Shown: one piece after another, positions 1 through 5,858 of the stretch
How positions within the stretch are numbered: the stretch's first letter is position 1
Layout: each line of letters begins with the position of its first letter
From: CAYWEP01 sp964613075
GTDB taxonomy: Bacteria; Patescibacteriota; Microgenomatia; Levybacterales; UBA12049
DNA: 15,569 bases
Assembly (NCBI GenBank): GCA_964613075.1
Contig: CAZTFV010000027.1
Location: 1 to 15,569 of the forward strand
Direction: 5' to 3'
Translations under genes and position numbers: made by a program
Notes under the pieces: generated by a model
What the model was told of the DNA's origin: nothing
Databases searched by the model: none
Seen by the model: the letters and a program-made list of their open reading frames with translations, nothing else

Positions 1-113
1 CCCAGCCAGAGGCTTGAGGTGACAAAGACATTGCGCAAGGGCATTTGCTTGATCAATTTTTCCTGCTCCGTTGCCCGCTCTTCCAATTTTCGCAAAAAAT
101 CACGTTCGTCCAT
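1..113 (-). CDS. Unknown protein, N-terminal part only
   Basis: Only the first 37 codons are in the window; the gene runs off the left edge. It starts at an ATG (113-111) and begins MDERDFLRKLEERATEQEKL. The visible part is charged and probably helical to about residue 22, then passes into a more hydrophobic stretch (NVFVTSSLWLG) that could lead into a membrane segment. It lies downstream of the sigma factor gene on the same strand, separated by a 77-base gap that holds a palindromic repeat. A membrane protein next to an ECF-like sigma factor suggests an anti-sigma factor, but that is inference from position only. No family was recognised. Confidence 0.6.
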   Translation of the reverse strand, partial: MDERDFLRKLEERATEQEKLIKQMPLRNVFVTSSLWL

Positions 114-121
114 ATATTTAT

Positions 122-182
122 TGTCATCCTGAATTCATTTCAGGATCTGATCTATAGATTCCGAAACAAGTTCGGAATGACA
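122..182. repeat. Three-armed palindromic repeat, family A
   Basis: The outer arms TGTCAT (122-127) and ATGACA (177-182) are complementary. Inside are two hairpins: TCCTGAA/TTCAGGA (127-133 with 139-145) and ATTCCGAA/TTCGGAAT (158-165 with 171-178). The same closing arms and two-hairpin plan recur at 5320-5366, with different but still complementary arm sequences. It fills most of the gap between the sigma factor and the gene downstream of it. Confidence 0.85.
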
Positions 183-190
183 AGCGCTGA

Positions 191-727
191 TCAGGATGAC
201 ACGGGATATTTCTTTTTGAATTGAATCCGCGCTCGGAAAAGTAGAGATTCTGTTGCTTTAAAAGATAGGTTAAGAATAGTCGCAATTTCTTTCACTTTTA
301 CCCCATCTTCATAGTGAAGGCGCAATATTTTTTTGTATTGGTGAGACAGTGTATTCATCGTATTCTCAATCTTATCCCTGACTTTGTTTTTCTCAAATTG
401 AAATTCCGGCTCTGCTATCTTCGAGGCTGCGATTTCAAGGTAGGGGACTTGGGAGAAAAGGACGGATTTTATCTTCCTTTTTCTGTAAAAATCAACTGTT
501 TTGTTTCTCGCTATTCTGTATAACCAGGCTTGGACATTGCTTTTGTCCTTCAGAAGCGGCAAGGCATCAAGCGCATCTAAGAAAACATCATTTAAGATCT
601 CCTGCGCATCTTCTTTTCGTGGCAAGCGGCGGGATAGATAAATATGGATTTTGGGAGCAAAATGTCGGTAAAACTCCAAAATCGCCGTTTTATCACCCTT
701 CACCACTTTCTCAATCAAAGAGGACAT
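191..727 (-). CDS. RNA polymerase sigma-70 family (ECF-like) sigma factor
   Basis: A 178-aa sigma factor with the two-domain ECF plan. Region 2 spans about residues 10-85 and includes the conserved stretch NVQAWLYRIARNKTVDFYRK. Region 4 spans about residues 120-175 and carries a helix-turn-helix (LRLHYEDGVKVKEIATILNL). It would bind core RNA polymerase and direct it to a specific promoter set. An in-frame ATG nine codons further upstream exists, but the start at 727 is preferred: it opens straight into typical sigma sequence (MSSLIEKVVKGD) and sits 6 bases after an extended -10 box, which predicts a leaderless mRNA. The neighbouring partial gene may encode a regulator of it. The target genes are unknown. 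Confidence 0.9.
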   Translation of the reverse strand: MSSLIEKVVKGDKTAILEFYRHFAPKIHIYLSRRLPRKEDAQEILNDVFLDALDALPLLKDKSNVQAWLYRIARNKTVDFYRKRKIKSVLFSQVPYLEIAASKIAEPEFQFEKNKVRDKIENTMNTLSHQYKKILRLHYEDGVKVKEIATILNLSFKATESLLFRARIQFKKKYPVSS

Positions 728-733
728 TCTGTA

Positions 734-742
734 ATTATAACA
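734..742 (-). promoter_or_regulatory. Extended -10 promoter of the sigma factor gene
   Basis: On the minus strand the sequence reads TGTTATAAT, a perfect extended -10 element. No good -35 was seen, which is usual for extended -10 promoters. The predicted transcription start (about 727-728) falls on the sigma factor ATG, so the mRNA would have no leader. Confidence 0.6.
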
Positions 743-745
743 AAT

Positions 746-795
746 CCGAAGCACGAATATCGAAATTCGAAACGGTTTCGGATTTCGTGCTTTGG
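746..795. repeat. Long inverted repeat between divergent genes
   Basis: CCGAAGCACGAA (746-757) pairs with TTCGTGCTTTGG (784-795) with one mismatch. Nested inside are further complementary pieces (CGAAAT/ATTTCG and CGAAAC/GTTTCG). It lies between the sigma factor promoter and the riboswitch promoter and overlaps the likely -35 region of the latter. It may act as a divider between the divergent units or be another dispersed palindrome. Confidence 0.65.
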
Positions 796-819
796 TATTC
801 GGGTTTCCCGTGATATAAT
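792..819 (+). promoter_or_regulatory. Promoter of the TPP-riboswitch transcript
   Basis: A perfect -10 box TATAAT (814-819) is preceded by TGA, making an extended -10. TTGGTA (792-797) is a weak -35 with a 16-base spacer. The predicted start at about 825-827 is right at the 5' edge of the riboswitch, leaving almost no extra leader. Confidence 0.65.
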
Positions 820-825
820 CACGAT

Positions 826-917
826 GTAGGGGAGCTCGAGAGGGCTGAGAGTCGTCCTTCGCACAAGGCTATGGACGAGACCCTTTGAACCTGTTTGGGT
901 AATACCAGCGTAGGGAA
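826..917 (+). promoter_or_regulatory. TPP riboswitch (THI element)
   Basis: The conserved TPP aptamer blocks are present in order: GGGGAGC (829-835), CTGAGAG (845-851), ACCCTTTGAACCTG (880-893) and TAATACCAGCGTAGGGAA (900-917). The P3 arm is very short: GCTC (834-837) pairs with GGGC (842-845) around a GAGA tetraloop. A variable arm follows (CGTCC 853-857 with GGACG 873-877). The AGGGA at 912-916 is both conserved aptamer sequence and the only good Shine-Dalgarno, 4 bases before the ATG at 921. TPP binding would therefore be expected to hide the ribosome site directly. No clear long closing P1 stem was found. Confidence 0.93.
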
Positions 918-920
918 AAT

Positions 921-1634
921 ATGAGTAGCAGATCATTTGAAGCAGCTCGTGGTATTTATATTGAGCAAAAAGCAACAGACGGATACGTAAATCCATTCAA
1001 ATACGCCGCAATAGTCTACAGAAATCTACAGAAACAAAGAGGTGAGGTCGTAGCTCTCGGGCGCAAGATGCTTACACTCTCAACGCGAGGATTTTTATAT
1101 GAGGGAACAGAAGAAGCGTTAACTGAATTTCTGGAACGAGGAGACGATGTCAGCATATGGACAGACGAATACGCTAATAGGGTTCATTCTTCTGGTTTAC
1201 TTATAAAGACGAAGAATGGCGTTATAACACCTGACATAGCGGTAGATAAATTGCCATTACTCCCTGCGTTGTATGCGCGGGCCAATAAGAGCGGTGCAGA
1301 GGCTGTTATTGTGGTTGACGACGGACTTGATGAGCTGCGTTTTGCTGCGGAGGTTGCCAAAGAAGTCTGTTCTCTCCCAGTGCAATTTGTCCTACGCGCA
1401 CATGAGGAGACAGACCCATTTCCCTGGAATTTTCCCGCTCAATATCTTCCGATACGCGTTATCTATCATACCGGTGAAATGGCCAAAGTGAGAGAAAGTG
1501 TTGTTGGGAGTAGAGGTCGCACGAAGCTAATTACAGATTTTAATAGTACATTATTACATACTGCTTCCTACGAGGAAACACAGCAATTATTTGCTTCTTT
1601 CAGCCTCAACGGAAATATGGCTTCCCGCGAATGA
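921..1634 (+). CDS. Unknown protein under TPP riboswitch control, possibly HAD-like
   Basis: A 237-aa soluble protein with no signal peptide or membrane segment. I do not recognise the family. Residues 62-83 (GTEEALTEFLERGDDVSIWT and following DE) resemble HAD motif II, and VIVVDDGLDELRFA (129-142) resembles HAD motif IV. The usual motif I nucleophile is missing from the stretch before residue 62, where LTLSTRGFLYEG stands instead. An Asp-containing HAD motif I look-alike (LITDFNSTLLH) is near the C-terminus with D206. So it may be a degenerate or rearranged HAD phosphatase, or something else. The start at 921 is fixed by the Shine-Dalgarno inside the riboswitch. The riboswitch implies a role in thiamine salvage, transport or TPP use; dephosphorylation of a thiamine phosphate would fit a HAD fold but is speculation. 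Confidence 0.8.
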   Translation: MSSRSFEAARGIYIEQKATDGYVNPFKYAAIVYRNLQKQRGEVVALGRKMLTLSTRGFLYEGTEEALTEFLERGDDVSIWTDEYANRVHSSGLLIKTKNGVITPDIAVDKLPLLPALYARANKSGAEAVIVVDDGLDELRFAAEVAKEVCSLPVQFVLRAHEETDPFPWNFPAQYLPIRVIYHTGEMAKVRESVVGSRGRTKLITDFNSTLLHTASYEETQQLFASFSLNGNMASRE

Positions 1635-1664
1635 TTTCCTGAGTTTTCACGATGTACTATTAAA
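1539..1664. repeat. Inverted repeat spanning the 3' end of the riboswitch gene
   Basis: TTTAATAGTACAT (1539-1551, inside the coding region) is perfectly complementary to ATGTACTATTAAA (1652-1664, after the stop codon). The 13-base arms are 100 bases apart. The pair could fold the mRNA 3' end or mark a small insertion. A weak CCC-T6-GGGG hairpin followed by a T-rich stretch (about 1668-1690) may contribute to termination. Confidence 0.5.
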
Positions 1665-1712
1665 TAACCCTTTTTTGGGGAACTTTTTCTGTGCAACTTC
1701 GAGACAGATTAC

Positions 1713-1750
1713 AAGGTTCAACCTTAATGAGGCTAATAAGGTTGAACCTT
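1713..1750. repeat. Double palindrome upstream of HMG-CoA reductase (possible operator)
   Basis: AAGGTTCAACCTTA (1713-1726) and TAAGGTTGAACCTT (1737-1750) are perfect inverted copies, 10 bases apart. Each half is itself palindromic around a single central base (AAGGTT-N-AACCTT). The second half ends 10 bases before the HMG-CoA reductase ATG. There is no T-run after it, so a rho-independent terminator is unlikely. A twin operator or a hairpin masking the start region fits better. Confidence 0.7.
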
Positions 1751-1760
1751 ATGAAGAAAT

Positions 1761-2948
1761 ATGAACTTGAGAGATTTTAGAAGTGCCAAAGAAAGGCGGG
1801 AAGCGGTTGAAAAAGAATTGGAACTGAACCTTGCCCATATCGGGCAGTTTTCGTTTCGAGAGGAGCAGGTTGCGGGGAGAAATATTGAGAATCTTATAGG
1901 AGCGGCGCAGATTCCGATGGGGGTGGCGGGGCCGTTGAGAATTAAGAATTTAGAATTAAGAATTAAGAACTATTATATTCCGCTTGCGACGACTGAGGGA
2001 GCGTTGGTGGCTTCTGTAAACCGTGGGTGCAAAGCAATAGCTGAATCGGGTGGCGCAGGTGTTTACTCATATCGCGTTGGCACGACGCGTGGGCCGGTTT
2101 TTTTCACCGGTTCAATTGAGAAGAGTAAGAAGCTTTATGAGTGGATTAAAAAAAACGAGTCGAGTTTAAAAAAAACCGCAGAAAGTACATCCTCTCACCT
2201 CATGTACAAAAAAGCTGTGGTCAAAGGTATTGCAGACCACGTGTTTATTCGTTTTTCATTTGATACAGGGGATGCGATGGGGATGAATATGGTGACGATC
2301 GCCACGGAAAAAATGGCAACACTCATTGAGAAAAAGACTGGCGCACAATGTCTTTCTGTTGCAGGAAATTTTGACATCGATAAGAAGCCTTCATGGCTCA
2401 ATTTTATTAACAACCGCGGCCACAAAGCCTGGGCAGAAATTGTCTTGCCAAAGAAGGTTGTTGTGACTGTCCTGAAAACAACGCCAGAAAAACTCTACAA
2501 TGTTTGGTATGCTAAGTGTATGCTTGGATCCGCACTCAGCGGGTCTTTGGGCTTTAATGCGCATTTTGCCAATATCATTGCCGCATTGTTTTTGGCAACT
2601 GGTCAGGACGCAGCACACGTTGTTGAGGGAAGTCACGGTATAACGACAATGCGGGTTATGAAAAACGGGGACCTTTATGTTTCCGTTTATTTGCCTGCGC
2701 TTATGGTAGGAACTGTTGGCGGCGGAACAGGATTGCCGACACAAAGAGAAGCGCTTGAAATATTGGGGATTAAGGGAGAAGGAAAGGTTGAGCAGTTTTC
2801 GGAAATTATCGCAGGAGCGGTACTTGCTGGAGAAATATCATTATTGGCGAGTTTATCAGCCGGGACACTGGGCAAGTCGCACCAAGAATTAGGACGTGGA
2901 AAGTCAAAAGGCAAAAATCAAAATGCAAAATCACAAGTAAAAAGTTAA
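1761..2948 (+). CDS. hmgA: Hydroxymethylglutaryl-CoA reductase, class I type
   Basis: This enzyme reduces HMG-CoA to mevalonate with NADPH, the committed step of the mevalonate pathway. The 395-aa soluble protein has no membrane anchor, as in archaeal and other prokaryotic class I enzymes. Visible motifs are ENLIGAAQIPMGVAGPL (43-59), TTEGALVASVNRG (77-89, catalytic Glu79), DAMGMNM (171-177, cofactor site), DKKP (207-210, catalytic Lys208), GQDAAHVVEGS (281-291, Asp283), GTVGGGTGLPTQ (317-328) and a C-terminal GKSHQELGR (371-379, His374). Two parts look repeat-derived: residues about 60-71 (RIKNLELRIKNY) come from an AT-rich direct repeat inserted before the catalytic TTEG loop, and the last about 15 residues are encoded by one arm of the AT-rich repeat that continues downstream. 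It heads the HMGR-HMGCS-thiolase-DUF35 group. Confidence 0.96.
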   Translation: MNLRDFRSAKERREAVEKELELNLAHIGQFSFREEQVAGRNIENLIGAAQIPMGVAGPLRIKNLELRIKNYYIPLATTEGALVASVNRGCKAIAESGGAGVYSYRVGTTRGPVFFTGSIEKSKKLYEWIKKNESSLKKTAESTSSHLMYKKAVVKGIADHVFIRFSFDTGDAMGMNMVTIATEKMATLIEKKTGAQCLSVAGNFDIDKKPSWLNFINNRGHKAWAEIVLPKKVVVTVLKTTPEKLYNVWYAKCMLGSALSGSLGFNAHFANIIAALFLATGQDAAHVVEGSHGITTMRVMKNGDLYVSVYLPALMVGTVGGGTGLPTQREALEILGIKGEGKVEQFSEIIAGAVLAGEISLLASLSAGTLGKSHQELGRGKSKGKNQNAKSQVKS

Positions 2949-2958
2949 AAGTTTATCA

Positions 2959-3009
2959 CTTTTTAATTTTGAGCTGTACTTTTGACTTCTAACTTTTGAG
3001 TTTTGAATT
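2959..3009 (+). repeat. 51-base perfect direct repeat, copy 1 (leader of HMG-CoA synthase)
   Basis: Identical over 51 bases to 4111-4161. It starts CTTTTTAATTTTGAGC and ends GAGTTTTGAATT. It ends 6 bases before the HMG-CoA synthase ATG and is followed by GAGG, a usable Shine-Dalgarno. The end of the HMG-CoA reductase gene (about 2904-2947) carries A-rich sequence that is roughly complementary, so the whole is an AT-rich inverted repeat running from the coding region into the spacer. Confidence 0.9.
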
Positions 3010-3015
3010 GAGGTT

Positions 3016-4059
3016 ATGACAGGTATTATTTCATACGGCACCTATGTACCACGTTACAGGATTAAAATTGCAGATATTGCTGCGCCGTGGAAAAGGGAGG
3101 AGCAGGAAGTCGTCGGCGGATTAGGCGTCCAGGAAAAATCAGTTGCTGCAATTGATGAGGATACTGTGACGCTTTCTGTTGCCGCAGCATATGATGCGCT
3201 GGAAACCGTAGGTTTATCAACCCAGAAAATAGAGGCAATCCTGATTGGCTCTGAGTCTCACCCCTACGCTGTAAAGCCCTCATCATCAATCGTCGGTGAG
3301 ATTTTGGGCATGCACGGGAATTACTTTGCAGCAGATCTGGAATTTGCCTGCAAAGCAGGAACTGCCGGCGTTCGTCTCATACATGGACTTGTAAAAGCTG
3401 GAGAAATTGCTTTTGGCATTGCCATCGGAGCGGATACCGCTCAGGCCAAGCCGGGTGATATTTTGGAGTGTACAGCCGGAGCCGCCGCCGCCGCATTTTT
3501 ATTAGGTAATAACGATGTAATTGCCGAAATAGTCAATGCTGTTTCATATACAACTGATACGCCGGATTTTTGGCGACGCGACGGACAGAAATACCCGTCC
3601 CACGGCGCACGATTTACCGGAGAGCCTGCATACTATGCCCATGTTCTTTCCGCAAGTAAACAATTACTGGAAAAAACAAAAACCAAACCATCAGATTTTA
3701 CCCATGCTGTCTTTCATATGCCAAATGGCAAATTCCCCCGCAACGCCGCCAAAAAATTGGGTTTTACCGATGAGCAAATAAAAGCAGGATTTTTAGTTGA
3801 AAAAATCGGCAATCCATATACTGCCTCATCACTGATGGGGCTGGCAGCAGTTCTCGATATTGCAAAGCCCGGTGAGAAAATTTTTGTTTGCTCGTATGGC
3901 TCTGGTGCTGGCAGCGACGCATTGATGTTTAACGTTACAAAAAACATCATAGCGTTTCAAAAAAAGAAAAAAACAAAAGTCTTAAAGCAAATTGAGGAGA
4001 AAGAATATATAGATTACATGCAGTTATTTCAGAGACAGATAGTGAAGAATACAGTATAA
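3016..4059 (+). CDS. Hydroxymethylglutaryl-CoA synthase, archaeal type
   Basis: Condenses acetyl-CoA with acetoacetyl-CoA to HMG-CoA. The 347-aa length and sequence fit the archaeal family, not the longer eukaryote/Gram-positive enzyme. It opens with GIISYGTYVPRYRI. The catalytic Cys is C112 in LEFACKAGTAG. The likely Glu is E80 in LIGSESHPYAVKPSS. The likely His is H234 in HAVFHMPNGKFPR, followed by GNPYTASSLMGLA (266-278) and SYGSGAGSDA (293-302). ATG 3016 follows GAGG at 3010-3013. The next genes are thiolase and DUF35, the order known from archaea where the three proteins form one complex passing acetoacetyl-CoA between active sites (established for methanogens). No internal palindromic repeat is seen here, unlike most of its neighbours. 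Confidence 0.95.
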   Translation: MTGIISYGTYVPRYRIKIADIAAPWKREEQEVVGGLGVQEKSVAAIDEDTVTLSVAAAYDALETVGLSTQKIEAILIGSESHPYAVKPSSSIVGEILGMHGNYFAADLEFACKAGTAGVRLIHGLVKAGEIAFGIAIGADTAQAKPGDILECTAGAAAAAFLLGNNDVIAEIVNAVSYTTDTPDFWRRDGQKYPSHGARFTGEPAYYAHVLSASKQLLEKTKTKPSDFTHAVFHMPNGKFPRNAAKKLGFTDEQIKAGFLVEKIGNPYTASSLMGLAAVLDIAKPGEKIFVCSYGSGAGSDALMFNVTKNIIAFQKKKKTKVLKQIEEKEYIDYMQLFQRQIVKNTV

Positions 4060-4110
4060 AGTTAAAATTTAAAAGTCAAAATTACAAGTAAAAAGGCAAA
4101 AGTAAATAAA

Positions 4111-4161
4111 CTTTTTAATTTTGAGCTGTACTTTTGACTTCTAACTTTTGAGTTTTGAATT
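4111..4161 (+). repeat. 51-base perfect direct repeat, copy 2 (leader of thiolase)
   Basis: Identical to 2959-3009. It ends 3 bases before the thiolase ATG, leaving no room for a Shine-Dalgarno after it. The preceding stretch (4060-4110) is A-rich and roughly complementary to it, giving an AT-rich inverted repeat that fills the whole 105-base gap between HMG-CoA synthase and thiolase. Confidence 0.9.
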
Positions 4162-4164
4162 AGT

Positions 4165-5316
4165 ATGAGGATACGAGTTGCCGGCATCGGCCTGACAAAA
4201 TTTGGTGAATTATGGGACAAATCTTTATATGATCTTTCCTATGATGCTGCGAAAGAGGCGTTGGATGATGCGTCGTTTACGATAAAAGACATCGATGGAA
4301 TCTTTGTCGGCAATATGCTTTCAGGCGTCCTTTCGGGACAAGAACATTTGGGAGCAACAGTTGCGTCCCTTCTTGGCAGCAACGCGCCTGCCAGAAAGAT
4401 AGAGGGAGCGTGCGCGTCGGGAGGCCTTGCGGTACACGGTGCTATAGAAGCGCTTCTTTCAGGCTTGCACGAAACAGTACTTGTCGTGGGCGTTGAGAAA
4501 ATGACTGATGCCGCCCCAGGGAAAGTCATGGCCGGCCTCATGGGAGCAGGCGCTGAAGAGGAGCGACTCGCGGGGTTAACATTTCCGGGACTCTATGCGC
4601 TTATGGCAAAAGCGCATATGGCTAAATTTGGTACGACCAAAGAGCATATGGCGCACGTGGCAGTAAAAAACCATTATCATGCATCACTCAATGATAAGGC
4701 GCAATTTCCGTTTGAAATCTCAATTGAGAAAGTGATGAAAAGCACAAAAATCACTGATCCTTTCACGCTTTTTGATGCATCACCGATTACGGATGGGGCA
4801 GCTGCTGTTGTTTTAACAACAGTAAGTCCTAAGTCACAAGTCCTAAGTCACAAGTCAGTTTATATCACGGGGAGTGCGGTGGCGACGGATACGATAAGCC
4901 TGTCCCAGCGGGAGAGTTTAACCGAATTAAAAGGAACCAAGCTTGCCGCAGAAAAAGCATACAAGCAAGCAGGGGTTACACCAAATAGTATTAATGTAGT
5001 TGAAGTGCATGATTGTTTCACCATAGCTGAAATCCTGGCAATGGAGGATTTGGGTTTTTGCAAAAAAGGCGAGGGTGGAAATTTTATCGCGTCCGGTCAT
5101 ACGAAATTGGGAAGTAAAATGCCGGTGAATACTTCGGGTGGATTAAAAGCGTGCGGCCATCCGGTGGGCGCAACCGGTGTAAAACAAATCGTTGAGATCA
5201 CGCAGCAATTACAGGGGAGAGCAGGGAGGAAGCAGGTTGAGGGAGCAAAAGTTGGACTAACTCAGAACGTCGGTGGTACTGGTGCCACTGTTGTGGTACA
5301 CGTGCTACAAACGTAG
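4165..5316 (+). CDS. Acetyl-CoA acetyltransferase (SCP-x-like archaeal-type thiolase)
   Basis: Condenses two acetyl-CoA to acetoacetyl-CoA, the entry step of the pathway. The 383-aa protein has the thiolase fold: nucleophilic Cys83 in GACASGGLAVHGA, VHDCFTIAEILAMEDLG (281-297, His282), and NTSGGLKACGHPVGATG (322-338, His332), with a glycine-rich end QNVGGTGATVVV (367-378). This form matches the archaeal SCP-x-like thiolases that partner HMG-CoA synthase, not the classical AtoB type. Residues about 220-231 (VSPKSQVLSHKSV) are encoded by a short tandem repeat of AGTCCTAAGTCACA (about 4822-4857), an in-frame repeat insertion in a surface region. The start has no Shine-Dalgarno; the 51-base repeat abuts it. 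It is followed by the DUF35 gene, the third member of the complex. Confidence 0.95.
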   Translation: MRIRVAGIGLTKFGELWDKSLYDLSYDAAKEALDDASFTIKDIDGIFVGNMLSGVLSGQEHLGATVASLLGSNAPARKIEGACASGGLAVHGAIEALLSGLHETVLVVGVEKMTDAAPGKVMAGLMGAGAEEERLAGLTFPGLYALMAKAHMAKFGTTKEHMAHVAVKNHYHASLNDKAQFPFEISIEKVMKSTKITDPFTLFDASPITDGAAAVVLTTVSPKSQVLSHKSVYITGSAVATDTISLSQRESLTELKGTKLAAEKAYKQAGVTPNSINVVEVHDCFTIAEILAMEDLGFCKKGEGGNFIASGHTKLGSKMPVNTSGGLKACGHPVGATGVKQIVEITQQLQGRAGRKQVEGAKVGLTQNVGGTGATVVVHVLQT

Positions 5317-5319
5317 AGC

Positions 5320-5366
5320 TGTCATCCTCGCGAAAGCGAGGATCCTCAATCGAGTTGAGGATGACA
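5320..5366. repeat. Three-armed palindromic repeat, family A
   Basis: Closing arms TGTCAT (5320-5325) and ATGACA (5361-5366) with two perfect hairpins: CCTCGC/GCGAGG (5326-5331 with 5336-5341) and CCTCAA/TTGAGG (5344-5349 with 5355-5360). It begins right after the thiolase stop codon. The bases after it, GAATCAAGGGATATGAA, carry the Shine-Dalgarno and start codon of the DUF35 gene and closely match what follows the copy at 15148-15217. Confidence 0.9.
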
Positions 5367-5380
5367 TTGAATCAAGGGAT

Positions 5381-5680
5381 ATGAATAACCCAGCATCAGT
5401 TTGGCGGCAACATAAAGAACTGCACAAGTTCGTTGGCCAGCGCGGAAAAATAGTTGTCTGGACAAAAGTATATGTCGCGCCGGAGGGCTTTGAGCACGAA
5501 GCGCCATATATTTCAGCTATTGTAGAATTTGCAAACGGGAAACGTATGTCTGTCCAAGTGGTAGACTGCGATGAATATGGACTGAAAGATGGACAGAAAG
5601 TGGTGGGGGTGATTAGAAGAATCGGTAAAGCATCACCGGATGGGCTGATACTGTATGGAGTAAAGGTAAAGCCGATATAA
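5381..5680 (+). CDS. DUF35 OB-fold protein, thiolase/HMG-CoA synthase scaffold
   Basis: A 99-aa protein whose middle and end fit the DUF35 OB-fold: GKIVVWTKVYVAPEGFEHEAPYISAIVEF in two blocks (about 22-50), then GKRMSVQVVD and a closing strand LILYGVKVKPI. In archaea a DUF35 protein bridges thiolase and HMG-CoA synthase and supports the shared CoA site. Its place directly after both genes supports the same job here. The usual N-terminal zinc ribbon with two CxxC pairs is absent; the only Cys is in VVDCDEYG. An upstream in-frame ATG (5273) would overlap the thiolase gene and translate the palindromic repeat, so ATG 5381 with AAGGGA at 5374-5379 is chosen. Confidence 0.85.
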   Translation: MNNPASVWRQHKELHKFVGQRGKIVVWTKVYVAPEGFEHEAPYISAIVEFANGKRMSVQVVDCDEYGLKDGQKVVGVIRRIGKASPDGLILYGVKVKPI

Positions 5681-5683
5681 GAA

Positions 5684-5806
5684 TTTCTAATTACTAATGT
5701 CTAATTCCTAACAAAATGTCTAATGCTTTAATGTTTAAATGTCTAAAATTCATTAGGAATTCAGGCATTTGGATTTTTTTAGATATTAGGAATTAGGACT
5801 TAGGAA
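5684..5806. repeat. AT-rich imperfect inverted repeat (TAATTCCTAA family)
   Basis: CTAATTCCTAA near 5700 is mirrored by TTAGGAATTAG near 5786, with further looser pairing of the surrounding CTAAT/ATTAG units. It fills most of the spacer between DUF35 and mevalonate kinase. Similar CTAAAT/ATTTAG sequence recurs at 8206-8312 and 9410-9440. Confidence 0.65.
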
Positions 5807-5819
5807 TTTTCAAAGGTTC

Positions 5820-5848
5820 TCGACAAGTTCGAATGATAAGACTATAAT
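5820..5848 (+). promoter_or_regulatory. Promoter of mevalonate kinase, partly built from a palindromic repeat
   Basis: TCGACA (5820-5825) and TATAAT (5843-5848) are spaced by 17 bases, matching the sigma-70 consensus at 11 of 12 positions. The -35 lies in TTCTCGACAAGTTCGAAT, the right half of a family B repeat. The predicted start at about 5855 leaves 4 bases or none before the ATG at 5859. Confidence 0.7.
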
Positions 5849-5858
5849 GACAAGCTAA

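Noticed and set aside
715..996. Minus-strand open frame of 93 codons across the riboswitch
   Set aside because: It runs antisense through the TPP aptamer and the promoter; the structure and motifs on the plus strand explain this DNA.
1668..1690. Strong rho-independent terminator after the riboswitch gene
   Set aside because: The CCC-T6-GGGG stem is only 3-4 bp and the T-run is not adjacent, so it is at best weak.
5273..5380. Longer N-terminus for the DUF35 protein
   Set aside because: It would overlap the thiolase gene and translate a palindromic repeat, while ATG 5381 has a good Shine-Dalgarno.
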